Positions 1 to 8,356 of a DNA stretch of 64,000 nt are shown here, piece by piece; position 1 is the stretch's first letter, and each line of letters opens with the position of its first letter. This stretch comes from Arthrobacter_J sp038199985 (lineage in GTDB: Bacteria > Actinomycetota > Actinomycetes > Actinomycetales > Micrococcaceae). The position numbers were made by a program, and so were the translations under genes. The stretch is from contig JBBPYK010000015.1 in NCBI GenBank assembly GCA_038199985.1, positions 1 through 64,000 on the forward strand, read 5' to 3'. Below the pieces are notes generated by a model. It had not been told where the DNA came from, did no database searches, and saw only the letters and a list, made by a program, of their open reading frames with translations.

Positions 1-942
1 GCAGCACTGGCACTGACCGCCTGCGGCGGATCCGACGACGCCGAGCAGAAGAGCGCCGACGACAAGCCCGTTCAGATCGGCATCACGCAGATTGTTGAGC
101 ACGATGCCCTCAACGCCGCCCGCGAAGGCTTCAAGAAGGCACTGAAAGAAAACGGTTATGAAGATGCCGTTTTCGATGAGCAGAACGCACAGGGCGATCA
201 GGCGACGGCGACAACTATCGCCAGCAAATTTGCAAGTGACAAGAAGGACCTCATCCTTGCCATTGCAACACCCACGGCTCAGGCCGCGGCGCAGTCCATT
301 CAGGACATCCCGATCCTCATCACGGCCGTGACCGAGCCCGAAGAAGCCGGCCTTGTAGACAGCTGGGAAGAGCCGGGCGGAAATCTGACCGGCACCAGCG
401 ATCTTAATCCGGTTGAAAAGCAGTTGGGTCTCATCAAGGAACTGGCCCCGGATGCCAAGAGCATCGGCGTCATCTACAGCTCCGGTGAAGTGAACTCTGA
501 GGTGCAGGTTGACCTAGCTCGCAAGGCCGCCAAGAAGATGGGCATGGAGCTGAAGGAAGCCACCGTCACTAACTCCAGTGAAGTGCAGCAGGCAGCCAAC
601 TCACTCGACGTGGATGTCATGTACGTCCCCACAGACAACGTTGTCGTTTCGGCTTTCAAGTCAGTGGTTCAGGTCGCTGAGTCCAAGAAGATGCCACTGA
701 TCGTGGCTGACACGGGCAGCGTCGAAGGTGGCGGCATCGCAACCTACGGCATCGACTACGACAAGCTCGGTTACCAGACCGGCATGATGGCCATCAAGGT
801 CCTCGAAGGTGAAGACCCCGCAACCATGCCCATTCAAACCCTCGAGGAAGTTCAGCTGATCCTCAACCCTGCCGCTGCCAAGCGCATGGGTGTCACCATC
901 CCGGACGAGCTGCTTGAAAAGGCCGACCAGGTCATCAAGTAA
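1..942 (+). CDS. ABC transporter substrate-binding lipoprotein, ABC_sub_bind family (5' end missing)
   Basis: The reading frame is open from base 1, so the start codon lies upstream of the window. The first visible residues, ALALTACGGSDD, are the end of a lipoprotein signal with a lipobox cysteine, so the mature protein should be anchored outside the membrane. The rest matches the periplasmic-binding fold of the COG2984/TrpX family (ITQIVEHDALNAAREGF near the start, then VMYVPTDN and ADTGSVEGG). It is followed by a permease and an ATPase of the matching COG4120/COG1101 type. Ligands of this family include tryptophan and other small aromatic or amino compounds; the ligand here cannot be read from sequence. 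Confidence 0.9.
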   Translation, partial: AALALTACGGSDDAEQKSADDKPVQIGITQIVEHDALNAAREGFKKALKENGYEDAVFDEQNAQGDQATATTIASKFASDKKDLILAIATPTAQAAAQSIQDIPILITAVTEPEEAGLVDSWEEPGGNLTGTSDLNPVEKQLGLIKELAPDAKSIGVIYSSGEVNSEVQVDLARKAAKKMGMELKEATVTNSSEVQQAANSLDVDVMYVPTDNVVVSAFKSVVQVAESKKMPLIVADTGSVEGGGIATYGIDYDKLGYQTGMMAIKVLEGEDPATMPIQTLEEVQLILNPAAAKRMGVTIPDELLEKADQVIK

Positions 943-995
943 GGCGCCATTGCGCTTGTTTGTTCTGAATCGCGAAATGACAAAGGTAACGCTTA

Positions 996-1919
996 ATGAT
1001 TACAGCTGTTGAATTAGGGCTGATTTACGCGGTAATGGCTCTTGGGGTCTATCTGACCTTCCGCATCTTGAACTTCCCCGATCTGACGATTGACGGAAGT
1101 TTCACCACGGGGGCCTCCGTCGCGGCCATCATGATTGTCAACGGAGTGCCCCCGCTCCTGAGTACGGTGGCCGCATTCGCGGCCGGCCTGGTTGCCGGCA
1201 TCATCACAGGCCTGCTCCATACAAAGGGGAAGATCGACGGCCTCCTGGCCGGAATTTTGACCATGATCGCGTTGTATTCGATTAACCTTCGAATAATGGA
1301 CGGGAGCGCAAACATACCGCTCCTGCGCGAGGACACGCTGATTACCCCTCTACGGGAGAATGACTGGCTGGGTTCTTGGCAATCGATCCTCATTTTCGCG
1401 GTGGTCGCTCTCGTTGTGAAGTTCTTCTTGGACTGGTTCCTCCACACGGATCTGGGCTTGTCCATGCAGGCGACGGGCGATAATCAAGAGATGATCCGGA
1501 GCTTCGGCGTCAGCACGGACCGGATGAAAATTCTAGGTCTCGCGCTGTCCAACGGATTCGTGGCATTGTGCGGCGCGCTCATCGCCCAGTATCAAGGATT
1601 CTCGGACATCAGCATGGGTATTGGTCTCATTCTCGTTGGTCTGGCATCGGTGATTTTGGGGCAGGCAATCTTCGGGGCGCGTCTGATCATGATCTCCACA
1701 CTGGCGGTCATTCTCGGATCTATCCTTTACCGCATCGTCATCTTCGGCGCATTGGAGGTGGGTCTCAACCCGTCGGATATGAAACTTATCTCCGCGCTAC
1801 TGGTTGTTGTCGCACTGGTGATGCCCCAGTGGAAATTTGTCAAGCGGTTGCAGGGGCTAACCACGCTGAAGAAACTGAGCACTAGTGCAAAGGCCAAGGG
1901 TAGCTATGTTGGAAGTTAG
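996..1919 (+). CDS. ABC transporter permease, COG4120/TrpY type
   Basis: This 307-residue protein is strongly hydrophobic with about eight to nine membrane segments and belongs to the branched-chain-like permease superfamily. It opens with a conserved segment (ELGLIYAVMALGVYLTFRILNFPDLTIDGSF) typical of permeases paired with ABC_sub_bind proteins. The ATG is preceded by AAAGG at 982-986. It lies 53 bases after the lipoprotein gene and overlaps the ATPase gene by 14 bases, so the three genes are almost certainly one operon for import of a small organic ligand. Confidence 0.9.
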   Translation: MITAVELGLIYAVMALGVYLTFRILNFPDLTIDGSFTTGASVAAIMIVNGVPPLLSTVAAFAAGLVAGIITGLLHTKGKIDGLLAGILTMIALYSINLRIMDGSANIPLLREDTLITPLRENDWLGSWQSILIFAVVALVVKFFLDWFLHTDLGLSMQATGDNQEMIRSFGVSTDRMKILGLALSNGFVALCGALIAQYQGFSDISMGIGLILVGLASVILGQAIFGARLIMISTLAVILGSILYRIVIFGALEVGLNPSDMKLISALLVVVALVMPQWKFVKRLQGLTTLKKLSTSAKAKGSYVGS

Positions 1920-2700
1920 CGACGTCCGGAAGACGTTCTTCGCTGGTACCGTCAATGAACGGATCGCACTCGATGACGTCTCCCTGAAGCTCGATGCAGG
2001 AGACTTCGTCACGGTCATCGGTAGCAATGGTGCAGGTAAGTCGACCATCCTGAACATCACGTCAGGAAAGTTGAAGCCGGATACGGGGTCGGTGACGATC
2101 AACCACAACGATGTCACCAAACTGGATGATTTCCAGCGGGCAAAGTTCATCGGCCGTGTCTTCCAGGATCCTATGGCCGGGTCCTCGCCGACCATGACAA
2201 TCGAGGAGAACCTCTCAATCGCCCATGGGCGAGGGAAGAGGCGGGGACTGCGCAGAGGAGTGACCAAGCGCAAGCGCGAATTCTTCTGTACAGAACTGGA
2301 ATCACTGGAGTTGGGGTTGGAAAGCCGCCTCAAGTCCAAGGTGGGCTTGCTATCCGGTGGGCAACGTCAGGCGCTATCGCTGCTTATGGCAACGTTCAGT
2401 CAGCCGGACATCCTTCTCCTGGATGAGCACACCGCCGCACTGGATCCGCAGCGGGCAGAGCTGGTGTCCAAGTTGACCATGGACGTGGTGGAACGCCACA
2501 AACTCACTACTCTCATGGTTACGCACAATATGGAGCAGGCCCTGCGAATGGGGAACCGACTCATCATGATGCATGAAGGGCGCATCATCTTGGATATCAA
2601 TGAGGAGCAGAAGCGGAAAACCACCGTGGAAGATCTCCTCAAGGAGTTCGAAAAAGTTCAGGGGAGTAAGTTCGCCGACGATCGGGCGATGCTTCAGTAA
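1906..2700 (+). CDS. ABC transporter ATP-binding protein, COG1101/TrpZ type
   Basis: This is the ATPase of the importer. It has a Walker A motif GSNGAGKST, the signature LSGGQRQALSL, a Walker B region ILLLDEHTAALD and a switch histidine in MVTHNMEQAL. The DEHTAALDP form is typical of ATPases paired with ABC_sub_bind proteins. I place the start at the ATG at 1906 (MLEVSDVRK), inside the end of the permease gene, because AAGGCCAAGGG lies just upstream; a longer reading from 1885 adds residues with no family match. The 14-base overlap suggests translational coupling. Confidence 0.92.
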   Translation: MLEVSDVRKTFFAGTVNERIALDDVSLKLDAGDFVTVIGSNGAGKSTILNITSGKLKPDTGSVTINHNDVTKLDDFQRAKFIGRVFQDPMAGSSPTMTIEENLSIAHGRGKRRGLRRGVTKRKREFFCTELESLELGLESRLKSKVGLLSGGQRQALSLLMATFSQPDILLLDEHTAALDPQRAELVSKLTMDVVERHKLTTLMVTHNMEQALRMGNRLIMMHEGRIILDINEEQKRKTTVEDLLKEFEKVQGSKFADDRAMLQ

Positions 2701-2719
2701 CGCTGGAAATTTCGTACAG

Positions 2720-2754
2720 TTGGTGCGGGCCTGATGTTTTTGGGTCCGCACCAA
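2720..2754 (+). terminator. Hairpin after the ABC importer operon
   Basis: TTGGTGCGGGCC (2720-2731) pairs with GGTCCGCACCAA (2743-2754) with one G-T pair, around an 11-base loop containing TTTTT. There is no U tract after the stem, which is common for actinobacterial terminators. Confidence 0.6.
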
Positions 2755-2795
2755 TTGCATGTTCACCATGAGCAGTCTGACCGTGAGGAGGCCGC

Positions 2796-3632
2796 TTGGG
2801 CCGGATGACGCAGCGAGTCAAGGTCACCACCTACTCAGCCAACGCCCCTGCACGTAACGCCCAGGATGTCGTCGCAGTCGAAGAGCCGCTGGAAATCCGT
2901 GTTAATGGTCGCTCTCTCAGCATCACTATGCGCACTCCGGGCGACGACTTCGACCTTGTTGCCGGCTTCCTGGTATCCGAAGGAATCATCTGGCATCAGG
3001 AGCAGCTGGCGACTATGCGCTTCTGCGCCGGCGAGGACGAAAACGGTCGCCAGACTTACAACGTCATCGACGCCGAGCTAGCCCACGGCGTAGAGCCTCC
3101 TTCCATGAACCTGTACCGGCAGGTCATGACCTCCAGTGCTTGCGGTATCTGTGGCACTGCCTCCATCGACGCTGTCACTAGGGAATCTCGGTACACGCTG
3201 AGCCAGGATGAGGTGCGGCTCGACGTTGCCACGCTCCTTGGTCTACCGGATGTTCTCCGTGCCCACCAGAAACTTTTCGACCGCACCGGTGGGGTCCACG
3301 CTGCCGGGCTCTTCAGCAGCGGAGGGGACCTGCTGTGCCTGCGGGAAGACGTGGGCCGCCACAATGCTGTCGATAAGGTCATCGGGTGGGCACTGCGGGA
3401 GAATCTGTTGCCGCTATCAGGGACCGTCCTGCAGGTCTCCGGAAGGGCGTCCTTCGAGCTGGTACAAAAAGCGTTCCTGGCGGGCATCCCGATCCTCTCG
3501 GCTGTCAGCGCACCATCCTCGCTCGCAGTCGGACTGGCAGAGACCTCTGGGCTTACGCTGGCAGGCTTCAGCAGGCGTACACGAGTCAACGTCTACACGC
3601 ATCAAGAACGGATCACCTCAGCAGGACACTGA
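2796..3632 (+). CDS. fdhD: Formate dehydrogenase accessory sulfurtransferase FdhD
   Basis: FdhD carries sulfur from IscS-type desulfurases to the molybdenum cofactor of formate dehydrogenases. The protein of 278 residues has the conserved CGICGTASIDAV motif with its two sulfur-carrying cysteines, and the FDRTGGVHAAGLF and REDVGRHNAVDKVIG motifs of the family. I favour the TTG start at 2796 (MGRMTQRVKV) because GAGGAGG at 2785-2791 sits four bases before it and 13 bases before the alternative ATG at 2805. The likely client is the FdhF/YdeP-type molybdoenzyme at 37.1-39.4 kb, which is not adjacent. Confidence 0.95.
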   Translation: MGRMTQRVKVTTYSANAPARNAQDVVAVEEPLEIRVNGRSLSITMRTPGDDFDLVAGFLVSEGIIWHQEQLATMRFCAGEDENGRQTYNVIDAELAHGVEPPSMNLYRQVMTSSACGICGTASIDAVTRESRYTLSQDEVRLDVATLLGLPDVLRAHQKLFDRTGGVHAAGLFSSGGDLLCLREDVGRHNAVDKVIGWALRENLLPLSGTVLQVSGRASFELVQKAFLAGIPILSAVSAPSSLAVGLAETSGLTLAGFSRRTRVNVYTHQERITSAGH

Positions 3633-3684
3633 CGATGTCGGTGCCGACGAGTAGGCTGGAGTCCGATCAAATGGAGGCTCTTGC

Positions 3685-5589
3685 ATGAGTATGGAAGGCG
3701 CGGCCTGGAGTTCCCTTTACCGGATATCCACCGCCAAGGACAGCAAGAACAAATTCTCGAAGGAAACGTTTAAACGGATCGTCTTCTTCGCCGGACCGTA
3801 CAAGAACAAGCTCATAGCTTTTGTGCTGCTCTCAGTTGTTGGAGCCTTTCTGGCGATCGCGACACCCATTCTGGCTGGCGCAGTTGTTGACGCCATCGTT
3901 GCGAAGGATGCCGTCGGCGTCGTCATTCGGCTTGCCATCATCATTGCCTTAGTGGCGCTGGCGGACGCAGCGGTCAGCATGCTCACCCGGTGGTATTCCT
4001 CCCGGGTCGGTGAGGGTGTGATCTTGGACCTCCGTACCGCGGTTTTCAACCACGTTCAAAAGATGCCGATCGCTTTCTTCACCCGTACCCGTACCGGCGC
4101 GCTGGTCAGCCGGCTGAATAACGACGTCATCGGCGCTCAGCAGGCCTTCAGCGGCGCTCTGTCAGGGGTGGTGAGTAACGTTGTCCTGCTGACGCTGACG
4201 CTCATTGTCATGCTGAACACCTCCTGGCTGGTGACACTGCTTGCGGTGATCATGTTGCCGGTCTTTCTCCTGCCTGCGCGAAGGATGGGGAGCCGGCTGG
4301 CAGCCCTGCGGAGGGAAGCTGCGGATCATAACTCGGCCATGGGGACGCAGATGACTGAGCGGTTCTCTGCTCCGGGTGCAACACTTGTGAAATTGTTTGG
4401 CCGGCCTGCGGAGGAGTCGCACGAGTTCGAGGTCCGTGCAGCGCGCGTGCGTGACATCGGAGTCAAGATGGCGATGATGCAGTTCACCTTCGTTGCAGCC
4501 CTGATGCTGGTCTCAGCGCTGGCTCTGGCACTGGTGTACGGGCTTGGCGGGTTCCTGGCGATCCAGGGGCAACTGGAAGTGGGCGAACTGGTCACCCTAG
4601 CGCTGCTGCTGACGCGCCTCTACGCGCCACTGACCAACCTTGCCAATGCGCGCGTGGAAATTATGAGCGCTGTGGTCAGCTTTGAGCGGGTTTTTGAGGT
4701 TCTGGATCTGGTGCCTCTGATCCGTGAACGGGACAACGCCGGAGACGTCCCGGACGGCCCCGTAGCCGTCGAATTTAACGACGTGCGGTTCGGATACCCG
4801 TCGGCGGACAAGGTGTCTCTGGCATCCCTCGAAGAAGTGTCCACACTTGACACCAGGGGTGGAGAGGAAGTCCTGCACGGGATTTCCTTCCGGGTTGAGC
4901 CTGGCCAAACCGTGGCGCTCGTGGGGTCATCGGGTGCAGGAAAATCGACCATTGCGCAGCTGATGGCTCGGCTGTACGACGTCGACAGCGGCACTGTGCG
5001 TCTGGCGGGAACTGACATTCGAGATGTTAGTTTCCAATCGCTGCGCGAAACGCTCGGGATGGTCACTCAGGACGGCCACCTCTTCCACGAGACCATCAAG
5101 TCGAATCTATTGCTGGCCAACCCTGACGCGACGGATGAACTGATTTGGGACGCTCTGCGAAGAGCTCGGCTCGAAGCTTTGATCCAGTCGCTCCCGGATG
5201 GGTTGGAGACCCTGGTAGGGGAGCGAGGCTACCGGCTGTCCGGCGGGGAACGTCAGCGCATGACCATAGCGCGGCTACTGCTGGCAGAACCTCGCGTAGT
5301 GATCCTCGACGAGGCTACGGCAGCGCTCGATTCGACGTCGGAAGCCGCAGTCCAAGCGGCGCTGAGCGAAGCGCTGCACGGACGAACCGCCGTCGTCATA
5401 GCTCACAGGCTGTCAACCATCCGTAGGGCAGATCAGATTCTGGTGGTTGAGGCTGGGGAGATCATTGAGCGGGGTAACCATTCAGAACTCATAGCGCACG
5501 GTGGACGTTATGCCGAACTGCACCAAACGCAGTTTGCGTCACAAGATGAAGATGCCACTGCGGTGCCTGCCGGTCCGAGGCCAGCATAG
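3685..5589 (+). CDS. ABC transporter, fused permease and ATP-binding domains (multidrug/lipid exporter type)
   Basis: This 634-residue half-transporter has an N-terminal six-helix exporter domain (about residues 35-330) and a C-terminal nucleotide-binding domain with Walker A GSSGAGKST, signature LSGGERQRM, Walker B VVILDEATAALD and H-loop IAHRLST. It should work as a dimer exporting lipids, drugs or peptides. GGAGG at 3673-3677 lies seven bases before the ATG. An insertion of about 25 residues (SADKVSLASLEEVSTLDTRGGEEV) sits before the Walker A region, where the A-loop is usually followed directly by the Walker motif. The substrate is unknown. Confidence 0.92.
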   Translation: MSMEGAAWSSLYRISTAKDSKNKFSKETFKRIVFFAGPYKNKLIAFVLLSVVGAFLAIATPILAGAVVDAIVAKDAVGVVIRLAIIIALVALADAAVSMLTRWYSSRVGEGVILDLRTAVFNHVQKMPIAFFTRTRTGALVSRLNNDVIGAQQAFSGALSGVVSNVVLLTLTLIVMLNTSWLVTLLAVIMLPVFLLPARRMGSRLAALRREAADHNSAMGTQMTERFSAPGATLVKLFGRPAEESHEFEVRAARVRDIGVKMAMMQFTFVAALMLVSALALALVYGLGGFLAIQGQLEVGELVTLALLLTRLYAPLTNLANARVEIMSAVVSFERVFEVLDLVPLIRERDNAGDVPDGPVAVEFNDVRFGYPSADKVSLASLEEVSTLDTRGGEEVLHGISFRVEPGQTVALVGSSGAGKSTIAQLMARLYDVDSGTVRLAGTDIRDVSFQSLRETLGMVTQDGHLFHETIKSNLLLANPDATDELIWDALRRARLEALIQSLPDGLETLVGERGYRLSGGERQRMTIARLLLAEPRVVILDEATAALDSTSEAAVQAALSEALHGRTAVVIAHRLSTIRRADQILVVEAGEIIERGNHSELIAHGGRYAELHQTQFASQDEDATAVPAGPRPA

Positions 5590-5732
5590 ACAAGGGTCAG
5601 GGCTGACGAGCTCTATTCATCCCATCACCAGATCCTCAGCGTGCTGACGTCTGGCGGACGCTAGGATTCACCGCACCATAGAGCGATCACGGTCAGGGAT
5701 GCCATGCGGATAGGCCGACGCAACAACATTAG

Positions 5733-5806
5733 TGCCCCCGACCGGAATCGAACCGATGACCTGCCCTTTAGGAGAGGGCCGCTCTATCCTACTGAGCTAC
5801 GAGGGC
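5733..5806 (-). tRNA. tRNA-Arg, anticodon CCT
   Basis: Read on the minus strand the 74 bases fold as a full cloverleaf: acceptor GCCCTCG with CGGGGGC (one T-G pair), a GCTC/GAGC D stem, anticodon stem GCCCT/AGGGC around the loop CTCCTAA giving anticodon CCT, and a T arm with TTCGATT. The discriminator base is A and the CCA end is not encoded. Confidence 0.97.
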
Positions 5807-5827
5807 GGAATATCCGCACTTATCCTA

Positions 5828-6499
5828 CTAGCTGGCCGGCTCGGCTGGGAAAACGGGTGCCCTGCCACGGTGGCTGAGGCGGGGAAGAATCAATGCGATC
5901 AGGGCGGCCAGCACGCTGAGACCCAGCAAGATCCAGCGCGCTATGGTCAGCGTGCTAGCTAGGACGACGGTGCCGTCGTCTGGAGCGTTGGCACCGAGAA
6001 GCGCATCGATGGCAAAGTTCTCCCAGATGTCAATGATGGCGAAGAGAATGGGAGGAAGCCACAGGAGCCTACGCAACCCGCGTTTAACCGTATTGCTTCC
6101 GATAAGCAGCAACCATACGACCGCAAAGAACAGCGGGAAGAGCATACCGGCGGTCTTGTGCAGATAGCTAAGTTGGCCACGTGCGTCTTCGCTCATGGCG
6201 TTGCGAAGCGACTCGATATAGGCGGGGTCGTAGCCGCCGATCAGGGAGTCCGGCATGGCGAGGCCACCACTGAGCTGTGTCATTTGGTTAAGCGTCAGCA
6301 GGTGGAAGTACCAGAACAAAAAGAGGACGGCGACGACGCCGGCAATCACCACGAGGTTTCCGTTGCGCTGGCCCTCTGAGGGGGAATGAGAAGACGGTGC
6401 GGTCCCCGGGTAGAGCCGAGCCTGGAGCCCTGATGGGGGGCGGCTGATTGGCCCTGTAGCGCCGTGTTTGGCGGCGCGCTGTGCTGGTGTCTTTCCCAT
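5828..6499 (-). CDS. Hypothetical four-helix membrane protein
   Basis: The product of 223 residues has a basic, proline-rich N-terminus of about 45 residues followed by four predicted membrane segments (near LVVIAGVVAVLFLFWYF, AGMLFPLFFAVVWLLLIG, LLWLPPILFAIIDIWENFAI and ARWILLGLSVLAALIALIL). I do not recognise the family. The start at 6499 is preceded by CATACT and eight bases, an actinobacterial -10-like spacing for a near-leaderless mRNA. It lies directly upstream of the tRNA-Arg gene on the same strand. Confidence 0.75.
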   Translation of the reverse strand: MGKTPAQRAAKHGATGPISRPPSGLQARLYPGTAPSSHSPSEGQRNGNLVVIAGVVAVLFLFWYFHLLTLNQMTQLSGGLAMPDSLIGGYDPAYIESLRNAMSEDARGQLSYLHKTAGMLFPLFFAVVWLLLIGSNTVKRGLRRLLWLPPILFAIIDIWENFAIDALLGANAPDDGTVVLASTLTIARWILLGLSVLAALIALILPRLSHRGRAPVFPAEPAS

Positions 6500-6658
6500 A
6501 GGTTCCCAGTATGGCTGATGCTAACCGATTGGCCACAATTGATCTTTATAGCAGGCACGCCCTTAAACAGCCAATTTAGGTCTCGGTTTGATTAAGTTGT
6601 GCTTTGAATCACATTTAGGGCTTGCGATTGTGTAGCAAATGTCTGTTTCTTGTTAAGT

Positions 6659-8227
6659 ATGTCCTTAGGATCACTCGCACCCATGGCCAATCCGGCCGAC
6701 CAAGTTGGTTGGCTGTCCGCTCTCGAAGACGGCATCGACGCCGTCTTCGAGCCGATCACAGAAGTATTCTCGGCAATAGTCTTTTTCCCCATCGTCATCG
6801 GGGAGATCTCGTTCCCATTCGTGGTGGCCTGGCTCATCGCAGCCGCTGTCATCTTCACCATCTACTTCGGTTTCATCCAGTTCCGCGGACTTGGGGTCGC
6901 ACTGGACGTTGTCCGCGGCAAGTTCTCCAAACCCTCCGACCCCGGAGAGGTGCCCCATTTTCAGGCGCTGACGTCGGCGCTGTCCGGAACAGTCGGTCTC
7001 GGCAACATTGCCGGTGTCGGTGCAGCTATGGCCCTCGGTGGCCCGGGTGCAACATTCTGGATGATCCTCGCTGGTCTCCTCGGCATGTGTACCAAGTTCG
7101 CGGAATGCACCCTGGGTGTGAAATACCGCGAGATCCACGCTGATGGGACCGTCACCGGCGGCCCGTTCAAGTACCTGCCAGTAGCGTTCAGCAAGTTCGG
7201 CAAGTGGCCCGCAAAGATCCTGACCGGGATCTTCGCTGCAGCCATCCTGTTCTTCGGCGTGGCCGGCGGCAACATGTTCCAGGCCAACCAGACATTTGCT
7301 CAGGTTCAGAACGTCACTGGTGGTGAGGACGGGTTCCTCGGAAGTGTCGGCGCCGCGTTCATCTTCGGCATCATTCTGGCCGCACTCGTTGCGGCAGTGA
7401 TCCTCGGCGGAATGAAGTCCATCGGCGCCACCACCTCAAAGCTGGTGCCCGCCATGGCTATCGTTTACGTCATCGCTTGTCTCGTGGTCATCTTGACCAA
7501 CCTCAGTAACGTGCCTGCTGCATTCGGAGCCATACTCGACGGTGCATTCAGCCCCGAAGGTATGGCCGGTGGTGTCATCGGCGTCATGATCGTTGGGTTC
7601 CAGCGGGCCGCATTCTCCAATGAGGCAGGTCTTGGCTCGGCTCCGATCGCGCACTCCACCGTCAAGACGCGTCGTCCAGTGTCAGAGGGCTTCGTGGCGT
7701 TGTTCGAACCACTGGTGGACACCGTGTTGATCTGTACCATGACGGCACTGACCATCATCATCGCTGGAGCTCCCAGCTTCGGCGAAGGAATGGCTCAGGT
7801 CCAGGCTGGCGGCGAAACTCCCGACGGTGTGACGCTGACCTCGGATGCATTCGAAACCGTTATTCCTTGGTTCCCGGTCCTCTTGGCCATCGCGGTCGCG
7901 CTCTTTGCCTTCTCCACGCTGATCACTTGGTCCTACTACGGGCTGAAGGCCTGGGGCTACCTGTTCGGCGAGGGCAAGGTCTCTGTGATCGTCTACAAGT
8001 GCATCTTCTTGTTCTTCACGGTGACAGGTTGTGTCTTGACGTTCGGTCAGGTCTTGAACTTTGCAGACGCCGCACTGTTCGTCTGCGCATTCGTGAACCT
8101 GCTCGGCGTGTACATGCTGCTGCCAGTCATCAAGAAGGAAATGAAGGAATACCTGGCGGACCGCAAGAGCGGAAAGCTTTACGATCTGGGCGAAGAAGAA
8201 TCGACACTCGCCGAAACCAACCGTTAG
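6659..8227 (+). CDS. Alanine/glycine:cation symporter, AGCS family
   Basis: This is an amino acid carrier protein of about 522 residues that would import alanine or glycine with sodium or protons. It has family motifs such as GNIAGVGAAMALGGPGATFWM, the conserved KFAECTLGVKYR and QRAAFSNEAGLGSAPIAH, and about ten to eleven membrane helices. Three starts are possible: TTG 6650, ATG 6659 and ATG 6683. I use 6659 because the segment MSLGSLAPMANPADQ resembles N-termini of actinobacterial members, but none has a good ribosome site. The gene ends in a strong hairpin terminator. Confidence 0.9.
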   Translation: MSLGSLAPMANPADQVGWLSALEDGIDAVFEPITEVFSAIVFFPIVIGEISFPFVVAWLIAAAVIFTIYFGFIQFRGLGVALDVVRGKFSKPSDPGEVPHFQALTSALSGTVGLGNIAGVGAAMALGGPGATFWMILAGLLGMCTKFAECTLGVKYREIHADGTVTGGPFKYLPVAFSKFGKWPAKILTGIFAAAILFFGVAGGNMFQANQTFAQVQNVTGGEDGFLGSVGAAFIFGIILAALVAAVILGGMKSIGATTSKLVPAMAIVYVIACLVVILTNLSNVPAAFGAILDGAFSPEGMAGGVIGVMIVGFQRAAFSNEAGLGSAPIAHSTVKTRRPVSEGFVALFEPLVDTVLICTMTALTIIIAGAPSFGEGMAQVQAGGETPDGVTLTSDAFETVIPWFPVLLAIAVALFAFSTLITWSYYGLKAWGYLFGEGKVSVIVYKCIFLFFTVTGCVLTFGQVLNFADAALFVCAFVNLLGVYMLLPVIKKEMKEYLADRKSGKLYDLGEEESTLAETNR

Positions 8228-8257
8228 TTCCATCGCTTCATTACATCGCATCGGGAA

Positions 8258-8293
8258 GGAAGCCCGCCTAGACCACGGTCCGGGCGGGCTTCC
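8258..8293 (+). terminator. Rho-independent-type hairpin after the AGCS symporter gene
   Basis: GGAAGCCCGCC (8258-8268) pairs perfectly with GGCGGGCTTCC (8283-8293) across a 14-base loop. The 11-base-pair stem lies 31 bases after the symporter stop codon and is followed by GCTTT. Confidence 0.8.
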
Positions 8294-8340
8294 GCTTTAA
8301 GCGAACGGGGCACTCGGGCGTGGATGTCAGCGCCACGCTC

Positions 8341-8346
8341 TACACT
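8341..8346 (+). promoter_or_regulatory. Candidate -10 element of pcrA
   Basis: TACACT fits the actinobacterial TANNNT -10 consensus and ends ten bases before the ATG at 8357, which would give a leader of only three or four bases. The 14-mer TACACTGGAAACCA that starts here also occurs upstream of the cold-shock gene at 34644. No clear -35 is seen. Confidence 0.45.
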
Positions 8347-8356
8347 GGAAACCACC